Shown: positions 34,553-44,540, counted from the first letter of the stretch. The stretch is 64,000 nucleotides of DNA from Streptomyces sp. SCSIO 30461 (GCF_037023745.1 NZ_CP146101.1:7493501-7557500), one strand, 5' to 3'. The notes: generated by a model not told the origin, from the sequence alone. Numbers and translations: made by a program.

Positions 34553-34774
34553 CTACTGGGGGAGCTCCCACGCCCACGCGTCCGTGATGAAGCGGTGCCG
34601 CCACATCATCAGGATCTCTCGCTTGTCGTTGATCACGACGGCCACGGCCAGGTGCCGGAGCTTGACGACGTGGCACTCTCACCGGCGCCCGTCCGGTTGC
34701 TCCACATCGGTCAACCACAAGTTGACCCACTGGTTCTCGTAGATCGGACGTTCCCCGTGGATCTTCCACTGCAT
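34553..34774 (-). pseudogene. NUDIX hydrolase 5' fragment
   Basis: From the ATG at 34774 the frame reads MQWKIHGERPIYENQWVNLW, a TGA after DGRR, then HLAVAVVINDKREILMMWRH and ITDAWAWELP before a TAG. This resembles the start of Streptomyces NUDIX hydrolases, but the NUDIX box itself is lost. The end of the fragment coincides with the start of integrase similarity, which suggests a deletion or recombination joint. Confidence 0.65.
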
Positions 34775-34938
34775 CGCTGCTGCCCCTCTCGATCAGCCCC
34801 AGCATCGCAGAGGAGGTCCCCTCGGGGGCCACGTTGAGACGAATTCGCGTCAGCTTGACGAATACAGGAACGGCGTGCAGGTGCTGACCCGAGGCCAGCC
34901 GTCAGAAGATCGGCCCGCAATCAGCGGGGACAACAAAG

Positions 34939-34961
34939 CCCCGGACACAGAGTCCGGGGCC
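34939..34961 (-). terminator. terminator of rtcB
   Basis: A 9-bp GC stem (34939-34947 with 34953-34961) and a 5-base loop. On the minus strand it is followed by TTTGTTGT. It lies 25 bp after the rtcB stop. Confidence 0.8.
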
Positions 34962-34986
34962 TGTCGATCAGGTGGAGTGCTGGACG

Positions 34987-36243
34987 TCAGCCCTTGACGC
35001 AGATGACCTGCTTGAGCTTCGCGACGACCTGCACAAGGTCCTTCTGCTGATCCATCACCTGACTGATCGGCTTGTACGCAGCCGGGATCTCATCCACGAC
35101 ACCGGAGTCCTTGCGGCACTCGACGCCCCGCGTCTGCTCTTCCAGATCCTTCGTGGAGAACTTCCGCTTCGCCGCGTTCCGGCTCATCCTTCGGCCAGCA
35201 CCGTGCGACGCCGAGTTGAACGACTTCGAGTTGCCCAGGCCCCGAACGATGTACGACTCCGTACCCATGGACCCGGGGATGATCCCCCACTCCCCCGAGC
35301 CCGCACTGATCGCTCCCTTACGGGTGACCAGCATGTCCATGCCCTCGTACCGTTCTTCACTGACATAGTTGTGGTGGCAGCTGATCACGCCAGGGCGGTA
35401 CTCAACGGTCCTCATCCGACCTTCGGCATCTTCCTGCTGGCAGGAGATCACCGGCTCGAAGGTCACCCGTGCCTTGCGGAATTCACGGCGGACGACCTCC
35501 TGGAACAGCCCCATCATGATCGCGCGGTTGTAGCGCGCGTACTCCTGCGCCCAGAACAGGTCGTTTCGGTACGCCGCCATCTGCGGGGTGTCCGCGACGA
35601 ACACCGCGAGGTCGCGGTCGATCAGGCCCTGGTTGTGCGGAAGTTTCCGGGCCTCGCCGATGTGGTACTCGGCGAGCTCCTTGCCGATGTTTCGCGAACC
35701 CGAGTGCAGCATCAGCCACACCGTTCCGCTCTCGTCGACGCAGAACTCCACGAAGTGGTTTCCCGCACCGAGCGTGCCCATCTGCTTGGTGGCCCGCTCG
35801 CGGCGGAACTTCACGGCGTCGGCCACATGGTCGAAGCGGGACCAGAAGTCGCCGAAACCACTCGCGGGGAACCCGTACACCCGGCCCGGGTCGACAGGGT
35901 CCGCGTGCATTCCGCGGCCCACCGGGATGGCCTGCTCGATCTTGGAGCGCAGTCGGGACAGGTCGCCGGGCAGGTCGTTCGCGGTCAGCGAGGTCTTCAC
36001 GGCCGACATACCGCAGCCGATGTCGACGCCGACGGCGGCGGGGCAGACGGCGCCGTGCATCGCGATCACCGAGCCAACCGTCGCGCCCTTGCCGAAGTGG
36101 ACGTCGGGCATCACCGCGAGGCCCTTGATCCAGGGCAGTGTGGCGACGTTGCGCAGCTGCTGCATCGCGACGTCCTCGACCGTGGCCGGGTCCGTCCACA
36201 TCCGGATCGGGACCTTCGCTCCAGGCACCTCTACATACGACAT
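34987..36243 (-). CDS. rtcB: RtcB family RNA-splicing ligase
   Basis: A 418-residue RtcB ligase, which joins 2',3'-cyclic phosphate and 5'-OH RNA ends using GTP and Mn2+. Metal and active-site motifs are present: GVDIGCGM, GAGNHFVEF, LHSGSRNIGKELAEYH, ISCHHNYVSEE and the guanylylated His region HGAGRRMSR. The start chosen is ATG 36243 (MSYVEVPGAKVPIRMW). Length fits the family. No archease gene is adjacent. Confidence 0.93.
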   Translation of the reverse strand: MSYVEVPGAKVPIRMWTDPATVEDVAMQQLRNVATLPWIKGLAVMPDVHFGKGATVGSVIAMHGAVCPAAVGVDIGCGMSAVKTSLTANDLPGDLSRLRSKIEQAIPVGRGMHADPVDPGRVYGFPASGFGDFWSRFDHVADAVKFRRERATKQMGTLGAGNHFVEFCVDESGTVWLMLHSGSRNIGKELAEYHIGEARKLPHNQGLIDRDLAVFVADTPQMAAYRNDLFWAQEYARYNRAIMMGLFQEVVRREFRKARVTFEPVISCQQEDAEGRMRTVEYRPGVISCHHNYVSEERYEGMDMLVTRKGAISAGSGEWGIIPGSMGTESYIVRGLGNSKSFNSASHGAGRRMSRNAAKRKFSTKDLEEQTRGVECRKDSGVVDEIPAAYKPISQVMDQQKDLVQVVAKLKQVICVKG

Positions 36244-36528
36244 ATCCACTCGATTCCCCCGAAAAGCTTTATAACGCAAATCCGCGTCCAGGGCCGACAA
36301 AGGGGATGGGCGACCGGCGTTCACGGCTGCGCGTGCGATACACATTGTGTCCACCGGCCCGCAGCGGGCGGCAAGCAGTTTTCCCGCGACAGGCCCCGGC
36401 AGACCCGTCCGCAGACCGGTCCGCAGCCCCGTCGGCAGACCCGCAGACGGGGCCCGCGAACGGACTCGCGGCGGACCCTGCGAGCTGAGCAGCCCATCGG
36501 CGCGGGACGAGAGAAGAGGAGCGGCACT

Positions 36529-37401
36529 GTGCAGCGCAAGGCGGCAAAGGCGTACGTACCCGCGCTGGCGGCGCTCCTCGCCGTGCTCGCCGCCGGCTGC
36601 ACCTCGGGGGCCGGCGACAGTAGGTCCGGCGACGACACCAAGCCGGGCAGCTCCAAAGCCCCTGCCGCCGCCCCCGGCAAGTACCGCACGCTCTACGAAC
36701 CCTGCGGAGCGGTCCCCGCAGCCACCCTCCTGGAGATGCTCCCCGGCGCGGCCGAACTGCCCGCGGACCAGCAGTCGAAGGCCGTACAGGGCACGCCCGC
36801 CATCACCTACGACACGGACCGCAGGGTCGGATGCAGTTGGAAGGCCGACGGCACGGAGGCCTCACACCGGTTGCGGATCGACGTCGAGCGCGTGGTGTCG
36901 TACGACCCCGCCGTCAGCGACGACGACCAGGCACAGGGGGTCTACGCCCGCAAGCAGGAGGCGGCACAGCTCCCCGCGCCCGTCGTCGGCCCCCGCGAGG
37001 AGACGGCCCAGCGGTCCGGGACCCCCGGCGGCTCCACGAGCCCTGCGGGCGGCACGACCCCGGGCACCCCCGCGCCCGAGGAGAGCCCCTCGGGCGCACC
37101 CCGCGCCGCGAGCTCTCCGAGCACCTCCGGCTCCCCGGACGCGACGGCCACTCCCGACGGGCTCGAACCCCGCGAGCTCGACGGACTCGGCGACGCGGCA
37201 TTCATCGACGATGTCCTCACACGCTCCGGTTCCACCGCCCAGCGCCGCACGGTGAGCGTGGTATTCCGCACATCCAATGTGATCGTGACCGTCGAGTACG
37301 CGGAGCAGCCCGGCCGCATCACGGAGGTGCCCGACAGCGGGGAGCTCCAGGAAAAGGCGCAGGCCCTGGCCCGGAATCTGGCCGAGCGCTTCAACGACTG
37401 A
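36529..37401 (+). CDS. DUF3558 lipoprotein
   Basis: A 290-residue lipoprotein. GTG start with AGGAG 8 bp upstream; the signal LAALLAVLAAGC gives lipidated Cys24. The DUF3558 region (PCGAVPAATLLEML, VGCSWKADG, VVFRTSNVIVTVEYAEQPG) is interrupted by a 90-residue Pro/Ser/Thr/Gly linker. DUF3558 proteins are actinobacterial cell-surface lipoproteins of unknown role. A paralogue follows at 37559. The upstream 285 bp contain degenerate GCAGACC repeats (36385-36455) and no gene. Confidence 0.85.
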   Translation: MQRKAAKAYVPALAALLAVLAAGCTSGAGDSRSGDDTKPGSSKAPAAAPGKYRTLYEPCGAVPAATLLEMLPGAAELPADQQSKAVQGTPAITYDTDRRVGCSWKADGTEASHRLRIDVERVVSYDPAVSDDDQAQGVYARKQEAAQLPAPVVGPREETAQRSGTPGGSTSPAGGTTPGTPAPEESPSGAPRAASSPSTSGSPDATATPDGLEPRELDGLGDAAFIDDVLTRSGSTAQRRTVSVVFRTSNVIVTVEYAEQPGRITEVPDSGELQEKAQALARNLAERFND

Positions 37402-37558
37402 CCCGCCCGCACCCCCCTCGCGCGAGGCGCGGCGGGCCACGGTCGGCGCCAGGTCGCGATCTTCCCCGACACCGCCGCCCGCGTAACGTGTCCGGCGTAC
37501 CGTGGCCGCACCCGCCGGCTCGCACCGGCGGACCGTACGACTCACGACTGAAGGAACC

Positions 37559-38293
37559 ATGCACCGATCAGCCCCGCGACTCACCCGCATACTCGCCTGC
37601 GCCGCCGTCCCGGTGATGCTCGTCGTCGCCGGCTGCTCGTCGGATTCGGACACTGAGAGCAAGACGGGTAAGTCGGGCAATTCCCCTGGCGGCTCGTCCC
37701 AGCAGTCCCCGGCCCCCAAGGAGTCGGCCGCGACCGTCGCGCCGGCGAAGTACGCCAAGCTGCCCGCCCCGTGCAAGTCGCTCAGCACCAAGACCGTCGA
37801 GGACCTGGTGCCCAAGGTCAAGAACAAGGCCGGCACCGAGGGCACCTCAAGCGACTCCGGCCTCCGCGGCGGCTGCTCCTGGAACGGCCTTGAGGACAAG
37901 GGCGTCAAGGGCTCGAACTACCGCTGGCTCGACGTCTCCTTCCTCCGCTACGAGTCCGACGCGAGCCTCGGCAGCGGCCAGCAGCGCGCCCAGGAGGCGT
38001 TCAAGAAGGCAGTTGCCAAGACCGCGGCCACGGACGGCGCCAAGAAGGTCGCGAAGTCCACTGCCACGGGCGTGGGTGACGAGGCGGCCGCGGTCGCGTT
38101 CGAGCTCAAGAAGACGGACGAGACCTTCAGGTACGCGACCATCGTGGCCCGCACCGGCAACATCGTGGTGACCCTCGGCTACAACGGCGCCGGTTACGCC
38201 GGGGCCAAGTCGCCCGACGCCGGCGACCTCATGAAGGACGCGGTCAAGGCGGCCAAGGAAGCGACGTCCGCGGTCGCCGCGGCCAACAAGTAG
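37559..38293 (+). CDS. DUF3558 lipoprotein, paralogue
   Basis: A 244-residue lipoprotein with signal VPVMLVVAGC (Cys26) and AAGGAA before the ATG. It has the same domain plan as the preceding gene (APCKSLSTKTVEDLVPK, LRGGCSWNGL, ATIVARTGNIVVTLGYNG) but lacks the long internal linker. It is Lys/Ala-rich at the end. The two probably arose by tandem duplication and may act at the same surface site. Confidence 0.87.
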   Translation: MHRSAPRLTRILACAAVPVMLVVAGCSSDSDTESKTGKSGNSPGGSSQQSPAPKESAATVAPAKYAKLPAPCKSLSTKTVEDLVPKVKNKAGTEGTSSDSGLRGGCSWNGLEDKGVKGSNYRWLDVSFLRYESDASLGSGQQRAQEAFKKAVAKTAATDGAKKVAKSTATGVGDEAAAVAFELKKTDETFRYATIVARTGNIVVTLGYNGAGYAGAKSPDAGDLMKDAVKAAKEATSAVAAANK

Positions 38294-38539
38294 CCGCCGC
38301 CGACTCACCGGCGCCCCGGGGCCGGGTGCCGTGCCGGCCCGGCCCCGACGTCCAGGGGGGCACGCGGGCGGTCGGCGGGCATCGCCACCTGCCTGGAGGC
38401 CCGGGTTCCGGAAACATGTGCCAGGCTTGGCCCGCGTCCGGGCACGGGGCACGCGCCCATGGCGCACCGGGTGGCCCGGATGGGCGGTGCGGTCTGAGCG
38501 CCGGAACTGGATATCGGGCTTGATGGGAGGGGGTCGCGG

Positions 38540-39823
38540 GTGGCCGCGATGCAGCTGACACGCACGCACCGGATACTGATCGGCGTCGTCGTGGCCGGTG
38601 CGGTGATCATCGCCGGGATCGGCTTCGCCGGGTCGTACGCCGCCGTGCGCGAGCTTGCCGAGCAGAAAGGATTCGGCAGCTTCTCCCTCGTCTTCCCGAT
38701 CGGTATCGACGCGGGCATCTGCGTACTCCTCGCGCTCGACCTGCTGCTGACCTGGATCCGTATCCCGTTCCCGCTGCTTCGCCAGACGGCGTGGCTGCTG
38801 ACAGCCGCCACGATCGCGTTCAACGGCGCCGCCGCCTGGCCGGACCCGCTGGGCGTCGGCATGCACGCCGTGATCCCCGTGCTGTTCGTGGTCTCGGTCG
38901 AGGCCGCGCGACACGCGGTCGGCCGGATCGCGGACATCACCGCCGACAAGCACATGGAGGGCGTCAGGCTCACCCGCTGGCTGCTCTCACCGGTGCCCAC
39001 CTTCCGACTGTGGCGCCGGATGAAGTTGTGGGAACTGCGCTCCTACGACCAGGTCATCAAGCTGGAGCAGGAGCGGCTGATCTACCAGGCGCGGCTCCAG
39101 GCCCGGTTCGGCCGGGCTTGGCGGCGCAAGGCCCCGGTCGAAGCGCTGATGCCGCTGCGGCTGGCCCGCTACGGTGTACCGCTTGCCGAGACGGCCCCGT
39201 CCGGGCTCGCGGCAGCCGGAATCGACCCCGTACTGCTGCCGCCGAACCCGGCGGTCACCGCGGCTTCGGCGCCGGAACTCGAACCCACCAGAGCAGCCCA
39301 AGCCCAGGCGCAACCCCGGGCCCAAGCGCCGGTCGCAGGCGCCGAGCAGGACACGAGCCAGTGGTTCGCCACCCCCAAGAACGTCGAGTACCAGGGCGGC
39401 TACGACCCGAACTTCGAGCAGCCCACCTACACTCCGGTCCCGGAATACGAGGCTTGGTACGAGGAGCAGCCGCAGCAGGTCCCGGTCCCTCGGCAACGCA
39501 CTGCAGAGCCCGCGACCTCTCCCGCGCCCCAGCCCGCACCCGAGGCCGCGTCCGAGGCCGAGGCGCGGTTCCGGGTTCCGAACGGGGCAGGCGGCACGCG
39601 CCCCCTGGGTGAGGGAGTGCAGGAAGCACTGCCGTCGGAGGAGAACCTGTACCAGGTGTTCCGGCAGTCGATAGAGGGCGAGGGCATGCCGACGCCCGGC
39701 GCGTTCGCGTCGAACGTCGAGGCCGCGTACGGGCTGCGCCTACCGGCCCGCGATCTGAGCCAGCACTACGAGCGGTTCGCGGCACGCCTCAACAACGAAC
39801 TGATGGAAGACCACATCGCCTGA
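38540..39823 (+). CDS. DUF2637 membrane protein
   Basis: A 427-residue protein with four hydrophobic segments in residues 10-130 (ILIGVVVAGAVIIAGIGFAG, FSLVFPIGIDAGICVLLALDLLL, AWLLTAATIAFNGAAAW, VIPVLFVVSVEAARHAV), the DUF2637 or SpdA-like domain. Then a basic region (RLWRRMKLWELRSYDQVIKLE), a Pro/Gln-rich linker and a C-terminal conserved part. Family members appear in chromosomes and conjugative elements of Streptomyces. GTG start with GGGAGGGGG upstream. Confidence 0.85.
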   Translation: MAAMQLTRTHRILIGVVVAGAVIIAGIGFAGSYAAVRELAEQKGFGSFSLVFPIGIDAGICVLLALDLLLTWIRIPFPLLRQTAWLLTAATIAFNGAAAWPDPLGVGMHAVIPVLFVVSVEAARHAVGRIADITADKHMEGVRLTRWLLSPVPTFRLWRRMKLWELRSYDQVIKLEQERLIYQARLQARFGRAWRRKAPVEALMPLRLARYGVPLAETAPSGLAAAGIDPVLLPPNPAVTAASAPELEPTRAAQAQAQPRAQAPVAGAEQDTSQWFATPKNVEYQGGYDPNFEQPTYTPVPEYEAWYEEQPQQVPVPRQRTAEPATSPAPQPAPEAASEAEARFRVPNGAGGTRPLGEGVQEALPSEENLYQVFRQSIEGEGMPTPGAFASNVEAAYGLRLPARDLSQHYERFAARLNNELMEDHIA

Positions 39824-40016
39824 GGCCTGCCCGCTGACGGCGGTTCTCCTCCCACGGACGACCTCGGACGACCTCGGACGACCATGCTCTCCAGCCTCGG
39901 CGAACAGCGGCGGCACCGTGGGGCGCGCGTGCGGCACCGCTCCGGATCCGTGAGCCGCGCCGATGTGCCCTCACCGGACATCCCACCGCTGGACGGACCA
40001 TGCGCGGACAGCGGAC

Positions 40017-40059
40017 AAGGGCCCCGGTCGCACCGCGTCCCGGTGCGACCGGGGCCCTT
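40017..40059. terminator. bidirectional terminator, 19-bp stem
   Basis: AAGGGCCCCGGTCGCACCG at 40017-40035 pairs perfectly with 40041-40059, with a 5-base loop. It separates the convergent DUF2637 gene and lysS. Confidence 0.88.
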
Positions 40060-40071
40060 GCGGGCACGGCG

Positions 40072-41814
40072 TCAGGCCGCGAGCAGCTTGCGCACCCGGT
40101 CGGCGCCCACGGCGAGCAGCAGCGTCGGCAGCCGGGGGCCGGTCTCCCGGCTGACGAGCAGGCGGTAGAGCAGGGCGAAGAAGGACCGCTGGGCGACCTT
40201 CAGCTCCGGGGTGGGCTTGGCGTCAGGCGCCAGACCCGCCATGATCTTCGGGACGCCGTAGACCAGCGTCGTCAGGCCGTCGAGCGACCAGTGCGAGTCC
40301 AGGCCGTCAAGCAGCAGCCGCAGTGACTGCCGGCCCTCGTCGTCCAGCGAGCCGAGCAGCTCGGTGTCGGGCTCGGAGCGCACGACGGTGCGGGCGTCGG
40401 CGGGGACCTGGGTGGTGATCCAGTTCTCCGCGCGGTCGAGCCGGGGCCGGACGACGTCCAGGGAGCTCAGCGGGTTGGCCGGGTCGAGCTCGCTGAGGAT
40501 CCGCAGGGTCTGCTCGTCGTGGCCGGCCGTGATGTCCGCGACCGAGGCGAGCGTGCGGTACGGCAGCGGGCGCGGGGTACGCGGCAGCTCGCCCGCCGCG
40601 GTACGGACCGCGCGCGAATGCGCCGCGGCGTCGGCCGGGAGCGCCGAACCGTCGGCGACCTTGCCCTCCAGCTTGTCCCACTCGTCGTACAGGCGCTGGA
40701 TCTCCTGGTCGAAGGCGATCTTGAAGGACTGGTTGGGCTTGCGGCGTGCGTACAGCCAGCGCAGCAGCGGCGCTTCCATGATCTTCAGCGCGTCGGCGGC
40801 CGTCGGCACCCCGCCGCGGGAGGACGACATCTTCGCCATGCCGGAGATCCCCACGAAGGCGTACATGGGGCCGATCGGCTGGACTCCGTCGAAGATCTCA
40901 CGGACGATCTGCCCGCCCACGACGAAGGACGAACCGGGCGAGGAGTGGTCCACACCGCTGGGCTCGAAGATCACGCCCTCGTAGGCCCAGCGCATCGGCC
41001 AGTCGACCTTCCAGACCAGCTTGCCGCGGTTGAACTCGCTCAGCCTGACCGTCTCGGAGAAGCCGCAGGCCGTGCAGGAGTACGTCAGCTCGGTGGTCGC
41101 GTCGATGTACGAGGTGACCGTGGTGAGGTCCTTCTCGCAGTTGCCGCAGTACGGCTTGTACGGGAAGTACCCCGCGGAGCCGCCGCTGCCGTCGTCCTCG
41201 CTCGCCGCTCCGGAGCCCTCCGCGGCCTCCAGCTCGGCCTCGTCCACCGGCTTCTGCTGCGGCTTCCTACCGGGAGCCTTGCCCTTGGTGCGGTACTGGT
41301 CGAGGATCCCGTCGATCACGACGCGCTGCTTCATGGCGTGCAGGATCTGCTCGCGGTAGGCACCCGTGGTGTACTGCTCGGTCTGGCTGATCGGGTCGAA
41401 CTCGACACCGAGCTCGGCCAGTGACTCGACCATCGCCGCCTTGAAGTGCTCGGCCCAGTTCGGATGCGGCGAGCCCTCGGGGGCGGGCACCGAAGTCAGC
41501 GGCTTGCCGATGTGCTCGGCCCAGGCGGACTTGTCGATGCCCGGGATGCCGTCCGGGACCTTGCGGTAACGGTCATAGTCGTCCCAGGAGATGACATGAC
41601 GGACTTCGTGCCCACGCCGGCGGATCTCGTCGGCGACCAGGTGCGGCGTCATCACCTCACGCAGATTGCCCAGATGGATGGGGCCGGACGGGGACAGGCC
41701 AGAGGCAACGACGACCGGTTTCCCGGGCGCACGCCGTTCCGACTCGGCGATGACATCGTCCGCGAAACGGGAGACCCAGTCGGTCTCGGTGCTGCTCTGA
41801 GCCACGATCGGCAC
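40072..41814 (-). CDS. lysS: class I lysyl-tRNA synthetase
   Basis: A 580-residue class I (archaeal-type, LysK) lysine-tRNA ligase. The HIGH-like motif is in SGPIHLGNLRE and the KMSKS-like motif is AKMSSSRGG; a zinc site is formed by YCGNCEKDL and CTACGFSE. Charges tRNA-Lys with lysine. The GTG start at 41814 gives MPIVAQSSTETDW. It is divergent from argS with a 312-bp spacer. Actinobacteria often hold this class in addition to a class II enzyme, which is not in this window. Confidence 0.95.
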   Translation of the reverse strand: MPIVAQSSTETDWVSRFADDVIAESERRAPGKPVVVASGLSPSGPIHLGNLREVMTPHLVADEIRRRGHEVRHVISWDDYDRYRKVPDGIPGIDKSAWAEHIGKPLTSVPAPEGSPHPNWAEHFKAAMVESLAELGVEFDPISQTEQYTTGAYREQILHAMKQRVVIDGILDQYRTKGKAPGRKPQQKPVDEAELEAAEGSGAASEDDGSGGSAGYFPYKPYCGNCEKDLTTVTSYIDATTELTYSCTACGFSETVRLSEFNRGKLVWKVDWPMRWAYEGVIFEPSGVDHSSPGSSFVVGGQIVREIFDGVQPIGPMYAFVGISGMAKMSSSRGGVPTAADALKIMEAPLLRWLYARRKPNQSFKIAFDQEIQRLYDEWDKLEGKVADGSALPADAAAHSRAVRTAAGELPRTPRPLPYRTLASVADITAGHDEQTLRILSELDPANPLSSLDVVRPRLDRAENWITTQVPADARTVVRSEPDTELLGSLDDEGRQSLRLLLDGLDSHWSLDGLTTLVYGVPKIMAGLAPDAKPTPELKVAQRSFFALLYRLLVSRETGPRLPTLLLAVGADRVRKLLAA

Positions 41815-42126
41815 GTCCTTGGATGCTCGGGCGAATGCTTGGTAGGGCGGGTATGGGGCTGGTGCGGGACCTGTGTGGGACTTGCTCCCCGCTCCCGGGG
41901 CTGAACCCTGTCGAGTCCGGCTCGGTCATTCTCCCAGACGAATCCGTGGGCCCGGAGGTTGTCCACAGGGCACCACGAGCCCGATCGCCGCGTCACGCGG
42001 TTTTCCACAGGAGCAGCGAGGGCGGGAGAAACGGGTTGCCACCCCGTGGGACACTTGACTACCGATTCAGTCACCGGCCGGACACGGTCGGCGCCCCTCA
42101 TCGACAACCGACAGGAACGGAAGCTC
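41815..42126. other. lysS/argS divergent spacer with DnaA-box-like sequences
   Basis: The 312-bp gap must hold promoters for both synthetases. It contains TTGTCCACA at 41959-41967 and TTTTCCACA at 42001-42009, both matching DnaA-box consensus closely. No T-box leader or small gene is visible. Confidence 0.55.
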
Positions 42127-43896
42127 ATGGCCTCGGTCCCTTCCCTCGCTTCGACCGTGCAGCAGCGCCTCACGGACGCCCTTTCGGCAGCTCTGCCGGA
42201 AGCCGGCTCCGTCGACCCGCTGCTGCGACGAAGCGACCGGGCCGACTTCCAGGCCAACGGCATCCTGGCACTCGCCAAGAAGCTGAAGGGCAACCCGCGC
42301 GAGCTGGCGACCAAGGTGGTCGACGCGATCCCGGCCGGTGACGTGCTGAAGGACATCGAGGTCTCCGGACCCGGCTTCCTGAACATCACGATCTCCGACG
42401 AGGCGATCGTGAGGACCCTCGCCGCCCGGGCAGCCGACGACCGCATCGGCGTTCCGTTCGCGGCCGGCGCCGGCACCACGGTGATCGACTACGCCCAGCC
42501 GAACGTGGCGAAGGAGATGCACGTCGGCCATCTGCGTTCGGCGGTGATCGGCGACGCCATGGTGCAGATCCTGGAGTTCACCGGCGAGAAGGTGGTCCGG
42601 CGGCACCACATCGGCGACTGGGGCACCCAGTTCGGCATGCTCATCCAGTATCTGATCGAGCACCCGCACGAGCTGGACCACGAGGACGAGGCCGCCGTCT
42701 CCGGCGAAGAAGCCATGTCCAACCTCAACCGCCTCTACAAGGCGTCGCGGGCTCTGTTCGACTCCGACGAGGAGTTCAAGGAGCGGGCCAGGCGCCGGGT
42801 GGTGGAGCTCCAGTCCGGCGACCGGCAGACACTCGCCCTCTGGCAGAAGTTCGTGGACGAGTCGAAGATCTACTTCTACTCGGTCTTCGACAAGCTCGAC
42901 ATGGACATCCGCGACCCCGATGTCGTCGGCGAGTCCGGCTACAACGACATGCTGGCCGAGACCTGCCGGATCCTCGAGGAGTCGGGGGTCGCCGTGCGCT
43001 CCGAAGGCGCGCTGTGCGTGTTCTTCGACGATGTGAAAGGACCGGACGGCAATCCGGTGCCGCTGATCGTCCAGAAGTCGAACGGCGGTTACGGCTACGC
43101 GGCCACGGACCTGTCCGCGATCCGCGACCGGGTGCAGAACCTCGGCGCCGACTCCCTGCTGTACGTGGTGGACGCCCGGCAGTCGCTGCACTTCAAGATG
43201 GTCTTCGAGACCGCCCGCAGGGCCGGCTGGCTGAACGACGAGGTCAAGGCCGTCCAGCTGGCCTTCGGCACGGTCCTCGGCAAGGACGGCAAGCCGTTCA
43301 AGACCCGCGAGGGCGAGACGGTGCGGCTGGTCGACCTGCTGGACGAGGCGATCGACCGGGCCACCTCCGTGGTGCGCGAGAAGGCCGGCAAGGTCGGCCT
43401 GAGCGAGCGGGAGATCGTGGAGAACGGCGCGCAGGTCGGCATCGGCGCGGTGAAGTACGCCGACCTGTCGACCTCGGCGGTGCGGGACTACAAGTTCGAC
43501 CTGGATCAGATGGTGTCGCTCAACGGCGACACATCCGTCTACCTCCAGTACGCGTACGCCCGAATCCGGTCGATCCTGCGCAAGGCGGGCGACGCGAAGC
43601 CCGCCGCGCACCCGGAGCTGGAGCTCGCCCCGGCCGAGCGCGCACTCGGGCTGCACCTGGACCAGTTCGGCGAAGTGCTCGCCGAGGTGGCCACCTCGTA
43701 CGAACCGCACAAACTGGCCGCGTACCTCTACCAGCTGGCCACCCACCTGACGACCTTCTACGACCAGTGCCAGGTCATCAGCGCGGACAACACGGTGGAG
43801 GTCTTCGAGAACCGGTTGTTCCTGATCGACCTGACCGCCCGCACGCTGCACCAGGGCATGGCGCTGCTGGGCATCCGGACCCCCGAGCGCCTCTGA
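42127..43896 (+). CDS. argS: arginyl-tRNA synthetase
   Basis: A 589-residue class I synthetase that charges tRNA-Arg. The HIGH motif is in [18 protein letters not shown]; the N-terminal Add-1 domain and the C-terminal DALR anticodon domain ([37 protein letters not shown]) are complete. KMSKS is degenerate ([12 protein letters not shown]), as in many ArgRS. The ATG at 42127 has GGAACGGAAG upstream. Confidence 0.96.
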   Translation: MASVPSLASTVQQRLTDALSAALPEAGSVDPLLRRSDRADFQANGILALAKKLKGNPRELATKVVDAIPAGDVLKDIEVSGPGFLNITISDEAIVRTLAARAADDRIGVPFAAGAGTTVIDYAQPNVAKEMHVGHLRSAVIGDAMVQILEFTGEKVVRRHHIGDWGTQFGMLIQYLIEHPHELDHEDEAAVSGEEAMSNLNRLYKASRALFDSDEEFKERARRRVVELQSGDRQTLALWQKFVDESKIYFYSVFDKLDMDIRDPDVVGESGYNDMLAETCRILEESGVAVRSEGALCVFFDDVKGPDGNPVPLIVQKSNGGYGYAATDLSAIRDRVQNLGADSLLYVVDARQSLHFKMVFETARRAGWLNDEVKAVQLAFGTVLGKDGKPFKTREGETVRLVDLLDEAIDRATSVVREKAGKVGLSEREIVENGAQVGIGAVKYADLSTSAVRDYKFDLDQMVSLNGDTSVYLQYAYARIRSILRKAGDAKPAAHPELELAPAERALGLHLDQFGEVLAEVATSYEPHKLAAYLYQLATHLTTFYDQCQVISADNTVEVFENRLFLIDLTARTLHQGMALLGIRTPERL

Positions 43897-43921
43897 CGCG
43901 GCGGCGCCGGTCGGACACACG

Positions 43922-43970
43922 ACACAGGGCGGCCCCCGGCAATCGAGTATCGCCGGGGGCCGCCCTGTGT
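43922..43970 (+). terminator. argS terminator
   Basis: A perfect 19-bp stem (43922-43940 with 43952-43970) beginning ACACAGGGCGGCCCCCGGC, with an 11-base loop. It lies 25 bp after argS and may also end the convergent DUF1876 gene. Confidence 0.88.
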
Positions 43971-44001
43971 CCGGCACCTGTCCGGTCGCCGATCGGTCAC
44001 C

Positions 44002-44271
44002 TCACCTCAGGGGGTGCGCGGAGCGACCCGTGGCCTCCTCTATCTCGTCATGCGCCTTGTCCAGCAACTGGCTCGCGATGTCCTTCAGCGCCCGGCCGCC
44101 CGCGATCTCCTCGCCGACTCTGAGCTGTCCCGGGTCGGAGGGGTGACGGTTGGCGTTGCCATGGCCCCGCACCTCCGTACCGTCGGCGAGGCGGAGCATC
44201 GCGGCGGCCTTCGTCTTGTCGCCGTCCTCACGGAATTCCATCTCGACATGCCATCCGGTGAGCGTCTCCAT
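44002..44271 (-). CDS. DUF1876 (dsRBD-like) protein
   Basis: An 89-residue protein, the full family length: GWHVEMEFREDGDKTKAAAMLRLADG, RGHGNANRHPSDPG, VGEEIAGGRALKDIASQLLDKA. DUF1876 is an actinobacterial family with a dsRBD-like fold and no established function. ATG with GGAGGTGATC upstream. Convergent with argS. Confidence 0.9.
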   Translation of the reverse strand: METLTGWHVEMEFREDGDKTKAAAMLRLADGTEVRGHGNANRHPSDPGQLRVGEEIAGGRALKDIASQLLDKAHDEIEEATGRSAHPLR

Positions 44272-44342
44272 GAGAGATCACCTCCAGCGGTATCACTCAC
44301 CACCAGTTCCCAGAGTGCGCCGTCCGGCCGATGATCACCACG

Positions 44343-44528
44343 TCACTGGGCGACCCACTCCTTCTTGTCGGGCCAGTAGTCGTACACCTTGCGCGCCCCG
44401 ATCGCACGGGGTGCTGAAGGGTTTGCCGCCCCTGCCTTGATGATCACCGTGTCCTTCTCGTCGCCCCTGGTCCAGCCGAGCGCCCTCAAACGTCGGGCGT
44501 CGGGCATCAGATGCCCGACGCCGGACAC
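44343..44528 (-). CDS. small hypothetical protein
   Basis: A 61-residue basic protein ending ARKVYDYWPDKKEWVAQ. The GTG at 44528 or the ATG at 44507 could start it; neither has a clear ribosome site. The latter start lies in a perfect palindrome (44498-44520). It follows hemB by 12 bp, so cotranscription with hemB is possible. Family unknown. Confidence 0.5.
   Translation of the reverse strand: MSGVGHLMPDARRLRALGWTRGDEKDTVIIKAGAANPSAPRAIGARKVYDYWPDKKEWVAQ
44498..44520. repeat. 23-bp perfect palindrome after hemB
   Basis: CGTCGGGCATC, one A, then GATGCCCGACG. It lies between the hemB stop and the body of the small downstream gene and contains that gene's alternative ATG. It could form a translation-blocking hairpin. 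Confidence 0.6.
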
Positions 44529-44540
44529 GGTCGAGAGATG

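Noticed and set aside
41959..42009. Chromosomal replication origin
   Set aside because: Only two DnaA-box-like sites and no dnaA, dnaN or gyr genes; an origin would have many boxes.
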